A stretch of DNA of 64,000 nt. Origin: Oscillospiraceae bacterium (GTDB lineage Bacteria; Bacillota; Clostridia; UBA1212). The position numbers and the translations under genes were made by a program. Shown one piece after another: positions 43,950 through 51,689 of this stretch; within the stretch, counting starts at the first letter, position 1, and each line of letters starts with the position of its first letter. Location: the NCBI GenBank assembly GCA_015069195.1, contig SVJA01000002.1, positions 1-64,000 on the forward strand, given 5' to 3'. The notes under the pieces were generated by a model, which worked only from the letters and a program-made list of their open reading frames with translations, was not told where the DNA came from and searched no databases.

Positions 43950-43991
43950 AGAAATTAATCTGTTTCAAACAGATAACAGCCTGTTAACACT

Positions 43992-44693
43992 TCAATTAAA
44001 GAACTTCGTTATCTTTTTAAAGAATTCAACTATTTTAAATTTGTAACTGACTTTTATACCGTTGTTTATTCCCGACTTTTCCGATATTTCATTTTCATTC
44101 ATATCATTTTTCATTTCGCCGTTTACTGTATCAAATGCTTCTTCCGATAAATTTTCGCGCATCCTTTGCTCTGCATCCGAACTTACACTTACGGCATTTT
44201 CACTTATATAGCAAAGAGGAGGGAACAAGACACACCACCAATTTCTTCCTTCTGCTCCGCCGATTTCAATCCGTAATGCTTGATATTCTCCATCTGGGAA
44301 ACAGTATTTTCCGTAACTTTTAGCCGGGAACTCACACTTTCCCACCGAGACACGGGCTTCATACCCACTACCTTCCCTTTTAAGGCAATCTTCGGCAACA
44401 GACTTTATGTTTTCCATATCTCTTTCCAGCAACAAAAGTACATCTTGTTGACTTTCACAATTTTTCAAAGCCTCGCCGGAATACTCTACCACGGCGTCAC
44501 GTACTTTCAATTTGAGTTGCTGGTCGTATTCACTGTTGCTGTTTGCGATAACATGCAATCTGACAACATTACTTGAAATGTCATCGAAAACCTTTTCGGA
44601 ATATACTCCGCCTGCTGTCACTATGCCCACTGCCGACACAAGCAAAGTAAGAACCACTCTTTTTACTATTCTTTTTATTTTTTTGTTTTTCAT
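43992..44693 (-). CDS. spoIIR: Stage II sporulation protein R
   Basis: A 233-residue protein with one N-terminal membrane segment (about residues 11-30). The family core is seen in VVRLHVIANSNSEYDQQLKLKVRDAVVEY and in WWCVLFPPLCY. SpoIIR is secreted from the forespore and triggers SpoIIGA processing of pro-sigma-E in the mother cell. Its presence indicates an endospore-forming lineage. The C-terminal tail (residues 190-233) is longer and charged. GAGGGGC precedes the ATG. A sigma-F-like sequence lies upstream at 44757-44784. Confidence 0.92.
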   Translation of the reverse strand: MKNKKIKRIVKRVVLTLLVSAVGIVTAGGVYSEKVFDDISSNVVRLHVIANSNSEYDQQLKLKVRDAVVEYSGEALKNCESQQDVLLLLERDMENIKSVAEDCLKREGSGYEARVSVGKCEFPAKSYGKYCFPDGEYQALRIEIGGAEGRNWWCVLFPPLCYISENAVSVSSDAEQRMRENLSEEAFDTVNGEMKNDMNENEISEKSGINNGIKVSYKFKIVEFFKKITKFFN

Positions 44694-44729
44694 TTTATGC
44701 CCCTCGAATCAATTATGTATTCTGCAAGG

Positions 44730-44743
44730 ACATTCCGGAATGT
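44730..44743. repeat. Perfect 14-base palindrome in the spoIIR leader
   Basis: ACATTCCGGAATGT reads the same on both strands, 37 bases upstream of the spoIIR start and downstream of the putative sigma-F promoter. It could be an operator or a small hairpin in the leader. Confidence 0.5.
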
Positions 44744-44756
44744 TTTGCGCATTTAG

Positions 44757-44784
44757 ATTATTGACGGTTAAAAAATTTTTATAC
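44757..44784 (-). promoter_or_regulatory. Possible sigma-F-type promoter of spoIIR
   Basis: Minus-strand GTATA (44780-44784), a 14-base spacer and GTCAATAAT (44757-44765) resemble the sigma-F consensus GYATA / GGnnAnAnT, with a spacer one base shorter than usual. The known sigma-F dependence of spoIIR makes it plausible. Confidence 0.35.
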
Positions 44785-44797
44785 ACATTAAACGTAC

Positions 44798-44821
44798 GCG
44801 GCGCCGACAAAACGGCGCCGC
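44798..44821 (-). terminator. GC-rich hairpin after enolase, probable terminator
   Basis: GCGGCGCCG / CGGCGCCGC with a six-base loop, 22 bases after the enolase stop. On the minus strand the first T-rich run comes 14 bases later, so termination may not be purely intrinsic. Confidence 0.5.
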
Positions 44822-44832
44822 ATTAATCATGT

Positions 44833-44857
44833 GCGATTTTCGCTCAGCGAAAATCGC
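44833..44857 (-). other. Hairpin holding the enolase stop codon in its loop
   Basis: GCGATTTTCGC and GCGAAAATCGC form a perfect 11-base stem with loop TCA on the plus strand (TGA in the mRNA, the enolase stop). It may protect the 3' end or, with the hairpin at 44798, assist termination. Confidence 0.6.
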
Positions 44858-46109
44858 GTTCAATTTGCAGTAATCGATTATATTTTGCAGTGCGTTCCGC
44901 CCGGCAAGGCGCACCGCTTTTGATAAACTTTGTCGATAAGCCGACCGCAAGGTCGGCAATCATTGTATCCTCTGTTTCTCCGGAGCGATGTGACATTATA
45001 GATGTAAATCCGTTTCGGTGCGCTTCATTCACCGTTTCAATCGTTTCCGTTATTGTTCCTATCTGGTTAGGTTTTATGAGGATGCTGTTGGCGTAATTTT
45101 CAGATATTCCCCGGTGCAATCGTACCTTGTTTGTAACGAAAAGATCATCTCCAACGAGCATTACTTCCTTCCCTATTTCAGCAGTAATCGCTTTCCAACC
45201 GTTTATATCGTCTTCAGAAAGCGGATCTTCTATTGAAATAATCGGATAGTGTTTTGCCAGACCTTTCATATACACGGAAAGACTTTCCGATGTGTGCTCT
45301 GCACTATGTTTAGGCAGAACATATTTGTCAGGAGAATCCACTCCCGTCCATTCGGAAGACGCTACATCTAAAGCAAGCATAAAATCTCCGGGAGCAGTAT
45401 ACCCTGCCGCATCTATGGCCTCCAGAATAAGTTCCAGTGCTTCTGTATCATTTTCGAGGTTCGGTGCAAAACCGCCCTCATCACCGACCGCAACCATAAG
45501 TCCTCGGTCGGATAAAATTCTTTTCAGCGAATGATAAACCTCCGTACTTTTCCTTAATCCCTCAGAAAAAAGAGTTGATCCGACAGGGACTATCATAAAT
45601 TCCTGTATCTCTATATTGTTTTTTGCATGTGCGCCGCCATTGATTATATTCATCATCGGTATCGGAAGGTTATACGATGAAATTCCGCCTATATAGCGGT
45701 ACAAAGGTATCTGTAAAGACTTTGCCGCAGCCTTCATACAGGCAGAAGATACGGCAAGCATGGCGTTAGCTCCGATGCGCGATTTGTTCTCCGTCCCGTC
45801 GGTCTCCGTCATTATGCGGTCAATCATACATTGTTCTTCGGCATTTTTGCCTTTTAAGGTCTTTAAAAGCACCGTATTCACGTTATCGACCGCTCGCAAT
45901 ACGCCTTTTCCGTTAAATCTCAAATCATCATTATCACGCATTTCAAGCGCCTCGTGGCTTCCTGTCGAAGCACCGCTCGGGGCTATACCGGAAGCACTCA
46001 CTCCGTTTTCCAACACGACCGTAGCCATAACGGTAGGATTTCCGCGCGAATCGATTATTTCACTTCCGTAAATCATTGATATTGACATGCCACGCTTACA
46101 TATATACAT
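44844..46109 (-). CDS. eno: Enolase
   Basis: A 421-residue enolase converting 2-phosphoglycerate to phosphoenolpyruvate in glycolysis. Motifs: IIDSRGNPTV, PSGASTGSHEA, GDEGGFAPN, ALDVASSEW, SIEDPLSEDD, VGDDLFVTN, ILIKPNQIGT and SHRSGETED. The start is the first ATG (46109), five bases after GGAGG, giving a short MYICKRG extension before the usual MS. Its Shine-Dalgarno lies inside the 3' arm of a hairpin at 46112-46149. It is co-directional with the GT-C genes upstream. Phosphoenolpyruvate also feeds NeuB, the pyruvyl transferase and MurA, all in this window. Confidence 0.95.
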   Translation of the reverse strand: MYICKRGMSISMIYGSEIIDSRGNPTVMATVVLENGVSASGIAPSGASTGSHEALEMRDNDDLRFNGKGVLRAVDNVNTVLLKTLKGKNAEEQCMIDRIMTETDGTENKSRIGANAMLAVSSACMKAAAKSLQIPLYRYIGGISSYNLPIPMMNIINGGAHAKNNIEIQEFMIVPVGSTLFSEGLRKSTEVYHSLKRILSDRGLMVAVGDEGGFAPNLENDTEALELILEAIDAAGYTAPGDFMLALDVASSEWTGVDSPDKYVLPKHSAEHTSESLSVYMKGLAKHYPIISIEDPLSEDDINGWKAITAEIGKEVMLVGDDLFVTNKVRLHRGISENYANSILIKPNQIGTITETIETVNEAHRNGFTSIMSHRSGETEDTMIADLAVGLSTKFIKSGAPCRAERTAKYNRLLQIERDFR

Positions 46110-46111
46110 AA

Positions 46112-46149
46112 AAATCCTCCAATCATATTTTACTATGATCAGAGGATTT
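46112..46149 (-). terminator. Hairpin that covers the enolase ribosome-binding site; terminator-like
   Basis: On the minus strand AAATCCTC pairs with GAGGATTT, then after two mismatches ATCATA pairs with TATGAT around a six-base loop. The 3' arm contains the enolase GGAGG (46116-46120), and TTTTT runs directly into the enolase ATG. It lies 28 bases after the PMT gene stop. It can end the PMT transcript or occlude enolase translation. Confidence 0.65.
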
Positions 46150-46176
46150 CCTTTTTTTACTTCAAATATTCAATTA

Positions 46177-48678
46177 TCAGAAATACCACGACGAGAAAAG
46201 TCTGAGCTTTTCTACATACTCGGTAGATACAGGAAGACCCGTGAGCACCGGATAATACAGAGCAAACACTATTGCAACAAGTGCCATATAAATCCACAAC
46301 ACATACTTCGGAATTATATTCTTCTCTATCAGGTTTTTGAAGAAGTACACTATCATAAAGACTATAAACGGCACCGATGTAAAGAAGTGATATATAAAGC
46401 AAACTCGGTCAATGAGTATCCACGGAGCGTACTGAAGCACCAACGCCACATAGAATATGAGCATGCTCTTGTCTTTGTTTCTCCAAGCAAAATATCCGGA
46501 ACCTATAGCACACGGTATACCTACCCACCATATAAGCGGATTTCCGAGCGATACTATCGTAGAACGCATACCATCGCCCAAATCAGGTCCGATGTAGTAC
46601 CAGATCGGTCTTCCGATAACAGGCCATGACCACCACTGCGAACCGTAAGGATGTGTCGCATCAAGTCCACTGTGATAATTAAACATATAGTCCTGATTAG
46701 CAAGCACTATTTCAATAAGTGACTTATCGGGATTTGACGCCATATAAGGAATGTACGAAAGGACATATATTCCTGCCGGTATCAGAACGAAGAACAGCAC
46801 ACACATTCCGCATGTCGGGAGAAAATTCTTTACGAACCAAGGAAGTTCGCCCTCTTGTCGCTCTTTTCGACCGAATCCGTAGTCAAAGCCTTCCATAAGT
46901 TTCGCAAGGAAGAATATTATTGCAAGACCTCCGCCGGTGTACATACATACCCATTTACTTGCAGCACCAAGACCGAACATTATTCCGCAAAGAAAAAGCG
47001 GTCTGAGAGACCTTGTAAATCTGAGGTCATACGATTTTATCGCAAAGTAGTCATACATAAAGTAGTACATCGCAACAGCAAAGAAAACCGCATAAGAATC
47101 TATTGTAGCCAGCCTTGTCTGTGCAAGTCGCATACATTCAAATGTCATCAAAAATCCCGTCAGGAATGCATACGTACGTTTTTTAAATACCTTTAATGCA
47201 AAGAGATACATAAGCGGAACAAGCATTACTCCGAACAACGTTCCGGCAAATCTCCAACCGAATGGATTCATTCCGAAAATCTTTATGCCGAGCGACATAA
47301 ATACTTTCCCCATCGGCGGATGTGTTTTTTCATATATGCTCAGACCGTTTAAATGTTCGTACGCAGTACGCGGGAAATAAATCTCGTCAAAATATGTTCC
47401 GTTCATATATGTCATATAATCCGGAATCGTATCCTGCTCATCAAACAGGTTCTCAGCGCGGCCGCTCAATTCGGTTTTCTCATACTTTGCTTTGAGACTT
47501 TTTTCTGATATCGGTACAAGTTTTTTCGCAAATTTGCCTACGGAAACTTCATCATTATAGAAAAATCCGATTTCATTTATCCATTGACCGGCGCTTGCCG
47601 CAACAACCTTTACTTTTGAAGCAGTAAACTCAACATCATTGTATTTCCACTTATAGAACTCGATATCGCTTGAGGGAATACTGTAAACTTCCTGCCATTC
47701 ACCCGCTGCATCTTCGTAGTAAACTTTTGTTGTTCCGTTGCTTGAAGGAATTCCGCCCGAATATACGATGCTGTTTACCGTATATTCTTTGTCAAAAGTC
47801 ACAACAATTTCCTCTTCGCTGTTTTCTGCCTTCCAATAGCTCGATGCACATTCCGTTCCGCCGAGGTTCGCAAACGACATTATCGCACAGGTCACGGTAA
47901 GAACTGCAATCAACAACAAATCATATTTATTTCGTTTCGGAAGTTCCTCGGAAAGAGATACCCCCTCTTTTGCTTTTTGCTTATCTGAGCGAAGAGCAAG
48001 AAAGAAACAATATGCCAAAAGTGATATTATGACAAGAACAAACAAAAGCTTAAATCCTATACCGACAGAAGCATCATCTGAATCACTTTTTTTAGCCTTA
48101 AATACAACCGACTCTGCACCTTCAGGGATTTCAGCAACTTTTTTTATGCTGAGATTATCAAAATATGCTACACCCTGTGACATACTTCCGAATCCGCCGA
48201 GACCCAGACTAAGTTTCAACGACTTCTGATTTTTCTCCGTTTTGAGGTATACAGTGTGCTCTTTCCAACCGTCTGTTGTATTGAATACGCCTGACGAAGT
48301 TCCGTCGCAATCATAAGCCGAAATATTCGCGCCGGCACCGCCCATAACATTTTCGGTCTTTATCATTACCGAAATTTTATAAATGCTGTTGGCTTTAACA
48401 CTTACACTTTGATATACTCGCGCATCGTTTTTATCTTTATTTTCTATCCTGAGTGAATTGCCTTTCCAACCGTCTTTTACAACCTTAAATGTTGTGCATT
48501 CGTAATCACTTTTATATTCTGAGTTATAATTATATTTTGTCCAACCCGGAATCTTTCTGTCATTTCCGGCTGAAGAAAATCCGCTGTTACTCAAATCACC
48601 CGAACACGATGTAACGACTGTCAAAACAGTCACTATCAAAAGCAACAATAATACAATTTTAGAAAACTTACTTTTCAT
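46177..48678 (-). CDS. PMT-family (GT39) protein mannosyltransferase with N-terminal carbohydrate-binding-like module
   Basis: An 833-residue membrane protein. It starts with a lipoprotein-like signal (LTVVTSC, Cys25). A beta-sandwich module at about 45-190 follows (NDARVYQSVSVKANSIYKI, VAYFDNLSIKKV), then a membrane segment, a second discoidin-like beta region (TYFDEKY-less; WQEVYSIPSSDIEFYKW) and a PMT GT-C core. GTYFDEIYFPRTAYE has the PMT catalytic Asp-Glu and KTHPPMGKVFMSLG the next conserved loop. PMTs transfer mannose from a polyprenyl phosphate to Ser/Thr of exported proteins. It overlaps the upstream GT-C gene by 11 bases. Glycosylation of exported proteins is likely; the acceptor is unknown. 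Confidence 0.85.
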   Translation of the reverse strand: MKSKFSKIVLLLLLIVTVLTVVTSCSGDLSNSGFSSAGNDRKIPGWTKYNYNSEYKSDYECTTFKVVKDGWKGNSLRIENKDKNDARVYQSVSVKANSIYKISVMIKTENVMGGAGANISAYDCDGTSSGVFNTTDGWKEHTVYLKTEKNQKSLKLSLGLGGFGSMSQGVAYFDNLSIKKVAEIPEGAESVVFKAKKSDSDDASVGIGFKLLFVLVIISLLAYCFFLALRSDKQKAKEGVSLSEELPKRNKYDLLLIAVLTVTCAIMSFANLGGTECASSYWKAENSEEEIVVTFDKEYTVNSIVYSGGIPSSNGTTKVYYEDAAGEWQEVYSIPSSDIEFYKWKYNDVEFTASKVKVVAASAGQWINEIGFFYNDEVSVGKFAKKLVPISEKSLKAKYEKTELSGRAENLFDEQDTIPDYMTYMNGTYFDEIYFPRTAYEHLNGLSIYEKTHPPMGKVFMSLGIKIFGMNPFGWRFAGTLFGVMLVPLMYLFALKVFKKRTYAFLTGFLMTFECMRLAQTRLATIDSYAVFFAVAMYYFMYDYFAIKSYDLRFTRSLRPLFLCGIMFGLGAASKWVCMYTGGGLAIIFFLAKLMEGFDYGFGRKERQEGELPWFVKNFLPTCGMCVLFFVLIPAGIYVLSYIPYMASNPDKSLIEIVLANQDYMFNYHSGLDATHPYGSQWWSWPVIGRPIWYYIGPDLGDGMRSTIVSLGNPLIWWVGIPCAIGSGYFAWRNKDKSMLIFYVALVLQYAPWILIDRVCFIYHFFTSVPFIVFMIVYFFKNLIEKNIIPKYVLWIYMALVAIVFALYYPVLTGLPVSTEYVEKLRLFSSWYF

Positions 48679-50893
48679 GCGACAATTCTCCTTTGTTGTC
48701 TTTTGATTCGTGTAACTTCCAGATAACGTCCGAATCAGAATCTTTGCCAATAACATTCAGCGCAAAAAGTATAGCAAGTGTAACTGCGGCAATTGCCGTA
48801 AACACCATAGCTATTGCTATAAAATTCCTGTACGTAGAAACACCCACCCACAAATAATGAGCATATCTGCTATATTCCGCACCTGTGTCCTCAAGATACC
48901 GTCCCACCTCAAGATCCAAAAGAACCTCGGCAACCGTCAAGAATCCGAAAGCACTCAGAGCAGTGTAAATCCACAACCATATACGGTTGTTCGAAAGTAT
49001 ATACGCTACGGCAAAAAACGCTACCGCAGGGAAGAAATATCTCTCGTGCATTCTGGGTCCGAACATTGTTACACAAAGATATAAAACTCCCGCAAAAACG
49101 TATGGCATATAGTTTTTATTCCTATATTTAAGGTAGAACACCCAGATGATAACACATATTATTACAATAGCTGCCATGCCCCATGTAAGAAGTGATATAT
49201 TCCAGATTTCTTCAGAATCTTTAACCCAGTTTTTACCAAGCAAATACCAGAAGTTAAGCGAGTTTACAGACGCATACGAGTAATGGTTTGCGGTTCCTAT
49301 AAATAGCGACAATATCCACGGAACATTAAATGTTTTACTAAAAAGCTCTGTCTGAACCGATCCCATCTTAAACATAAACGGTAGACAAGGCACAACGGTA
49401 CCCGTTATAAAACCTAAAACAGTATATCCGAGACATGCAGCTTTTTTAGCTACAGCATCTTTCTCTTCGATAAAATACTTAAGCAACATAAAGAATATTA
49501 TCGGAGATATTATTATTGCCTGCGGTTTGAGCATAACGCCTAAGCCGAACCACAATCCTGAAACAAAGAATTTTTTCTTTAATCCGTAATAAAGCGTAAG
49601 CAATACAAACAAAGTCAGCACGGAATCGACCTGTCCCCATACTGCAGAGTCTATTATTACTATAGGATTGAACATCCACGAAGCAACGGCAAACGCACGC
49701 CACTCAGGACTCATCTTTTTGTCGCAGAATTTATATAACATAACTCCGATAATACAGTCCGCAATAATCGGTGTAAGTTTCAGTAAAAATGAATATATTA
49801 TTCCTTGGTACGCAAACCAACCAAATAAATCTTTTATCGATGAAGCCAGGAAAAGCACATATACATAAAGCGGCGGATAATCTATGCTATCCCTCAAAGT
49901 GTTGTAAGTTTCGGTAAAACCGCCTGCAACGATCTGATCTCCCCAATATTTAAAAATATTTACATCAACACTACACTGAAGCGGTGTAAGCGCCAATACA
50001 ATTCTGACAATCACGCCTATTGTGAATATAGCAATCAATGCTTTCGCAACTGACATTTTTTCTCCGCACGGAGTGCTGAGCGGCTTTTTTCTTCCAAAGC
50101 CATCATATGCCCTTGCAAATCTGTAGGCAATAACAAATGCAAGCAACACAAACACCGAGAGTATTACAACAACCTTAGTCAGATCGTTGTAAAAATTCTC
50201 ATCAAGAGCAAATTCGTCTGATTCTTCCGTATCGCCGGATGAGGAATTAAGTGTTTCCTTAAAATCAAGGCATACCGCATCCTCGGGAAGTTTTGATACC
50301 TGCGAAACTGCCACATCATCAAACCAAGCAGTACCTACATTATCTCCGCTATAGAATCCGACACGCAAAGCAAGTGCTAAAGAACTCTGATTTTTCGCAG
50401 TCTGTCCGTAATACTCTATGTATGTCCAATCCTGCGTTCCGTAAACAAACTCATACTCTTCAAAGTTATTTAAAATAGATATATTTGCACCGCGAACATT
50501 CTCTGTCTCTTCAATACCTTCGGTTTTTATCCAACCTGAAATTTTGTAATATGAATTCTCCTCCACATCAAGAGAGATTTCATATCGTGCATCGTTTTTA
50601 CCAAAATTTGAAACCCTCAGACATCCGGAATTTTCACGTCCGTCTATAGGCGTATATCCGAATGTAGTGTTATCATTGTCCCAGGCACTTGTTACAAAAC
50701 CGCAGTCGTCTTTATCAAAATCTGCAGTCAATATAATCTTGTCCTCCCCTGTCTTCGGAGCTGCAGATTCCGATGCATTTTTCAGCAGAAAAACAATACC
50801 CACCGAACTGCCGACTATAATCAGGCACAATACACATATGACAATGATGAATATTTTTTTGTTGTTTATAACTTTTTCTATTAACTTATTCAC
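48668..50893 (-). CDS. GT-C membrane glycosyltransferase with N-terminal carbohydrate-binding-like module
   Basis: A protein of about 741 residues. One membrane anchor (about residues 14-37), an exported beta-sandwich module to about residue 205 (NDARYEISLDVEENSYYKI, GTAWFDDVAVSQV), a second membrane segment, then a polytopic GT-C core of about ten segments. FKYWGDQIVAGG and YPPLYVYVLF match GT-C loops near the acidic catalytic residue, and VWGQVDSVL and GPRMHERYFFP occur further on. Its module is clearly homologous to that of the PMT gene downstream. The start is taken as GTG at 50893 after GAAGGT; TTG at 50908 is the alternative. Donor is probably a polyprenyl-phosphate sugar; acceptor unknown. 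Confidence 0.8.
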   Translation of the reverse strand: MNKLIEKVINNKKIFIIVICVLCLIIVGSSVGIVFLLKNASESAAPKTGEDKIILTADFDKDDCGFVTSAWDNDNTTFGYTPIDGRENSGCLRVSNFGKNDARYEISLDVEENSYYKISGWIKTEGIEETENVRGANISILNNFEEYEFVYGTQDWTYIEYYGQTAKNQSSLALALRVGFYSGDNVGTAWFDDVAVSQVSKLPEDAVCLDFKETLNSSSGDTEESDEFALDENFYNDLTKVVVILSVFVLLAFVIAYRFARAYDGFGRKKPLSTPCGEKMSVAKALIAIFTIGVIVRIVLALTPLQCSVDVNIFKYWGDQIVAGGFTETYNTLRDSIDYPPLYVYVLFLASSIKDLFGWFAYQGIIYSFLLKLTPIIADCIIGVMLYKFCDKKMSPEWRAFAVASWMFNPIVIIDSAVWGQVDSVLTLFVLLTLYYGLKKKFFVSGLWFGLGVMLKPQAIIISPIIFFMLLKYFIEEKDAVAKKAACLGYTVLGFITGTVVPCLPFMFKMGSVQTELFSKTFNVPWILSLFIGTANHYSYASVNSLNFWYLLGKNWVKDSEEIWNISLLTWGMAAIVIICVIIWVFYLKYRNKNYMPYVFAGVLYLCVTMFGPRMHERYFFPAVAFFAVAYILSNNRIWLWIYTALSAFGFLTVAEVLLDLEVGRYLEDTGAEYSRYAHYLWVGVSTYRNFIAIAMVFTAIAAVTLAILFALNVIGKDSDSDVIWKLHESKDNKGELSHEK

Positions 50894-50912
50894 TTTACTT
50901 ACCTTCAAACCA

Positions 50913-51674
50913 TTAAATTTTTACTATCTTCTCAACATACGCATCAGGAGAAATCTCAGCGTCTCCACGGCATTCCAAAACTCCGATGTTGCAACCTTTT
51001 CCGATAACGCAACTATCACACATAAGTAAATCTATTTTTGAATATTCGATTTCCGCTTTGTCGCAATCGACCTCGTCACAAACCAATATGTAAGAACCTT
51101 CCGCCGGTTTGCCGACAGCGGTTACATTGTCGGCAATCAAACGTTTTATCATAGATCTTGAGTTTGATTTAAACTTTATATCCATACCCTTTACGATATT
51201 TGTCGAAATAAGACTCCCGCTTATGTGGCACTTATCAAACGACAGTTTGTGCAGACAACTCATATAACCGCTGACACTTACACTCAGAGCATTTACTCGG
51301 CTGTTTGCCTTTAACTTGCCCTCGACAATCAGCACATCCGCATTTATCTTTCCGTTTACACTTGTACCGCCGCTGACAACAATACTTTCTGCCAAAAGCT
51401 CGTCTTTGAAAACCGCAGAACCGGACACATTGAGGTCATCACATGTTGTAAATGTTTTAAATTCTGCAACACCAGTAACTATCAACGAGTCGGAGTCTAC
51501 CATCTCCATAAATCTTACATCACCTATGACCTTGGTATCAGTCGTACATATAGCTTCGTTTACTATCTGCTCTCCATCTAAAACAATTCCATCAAAGCTG
51601 TACGAAGATTCCGGGTTGCCGTCAAAGAAATCAAGTGATGACCTGTATATTTTTTTTGTTTTATCAAAAGGCAT
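50913..51674 (-). CDS. Polymer-forming bactofilin-like (DUF583) protein
   Basis: A 253-residue protein made mostly of short repeating beta strands (LNVSGSAVF, SIVVSGGTSVNGKINADVLIVEGKL, CHISGSLIS) in the right-handed beta-helix pattern of bactofilins. Bactofilins polymerise under the membrane and organise cell-wall or polysaccharide machinery. It is unusually rich in Cys, with pairs such as CDSC in the C-terminal third. GGAGGG precedes the ATG. It lies 15 bases after pepF and a few bases before the GT-C gene, suggesting that it may position those transferases. Confidence 0.78.
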   Translation of the reverse strand: MPFDKTKKIYRSSLDFFDGNPESSYSFDGIVLDGEQIVNEAICTTDTKVIGDVRFMEMVDSDSLIVTGVAEFKTFTTCDDLNVSGSAVFKDELLAESIVVSGGTSVNGKINADVLIVEGKLKANSRVNALSVSVSGYMSCLHKLSFDKCHISGSLISTNIVKGMDIKFKSNSRSMIKRLIADNVTAVGKPAEGSYILVCDEVDCDKAEIEYSKIDLLMCDSCVIGKGCNIGVLECRGDAEISPDAYVEKIVKI

Positions 51675-51689
51675 AAAAACCCTCCCAAA

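Noticed and set aside
43958-43974. ATCTGTTT-C-AAACAGAT as a definite spoIIR terminator
   Set aside because: The loop is a single base as written, and the T-rich run after it is weak on the minus strand, so it is only mentioned with the plsC promoter.
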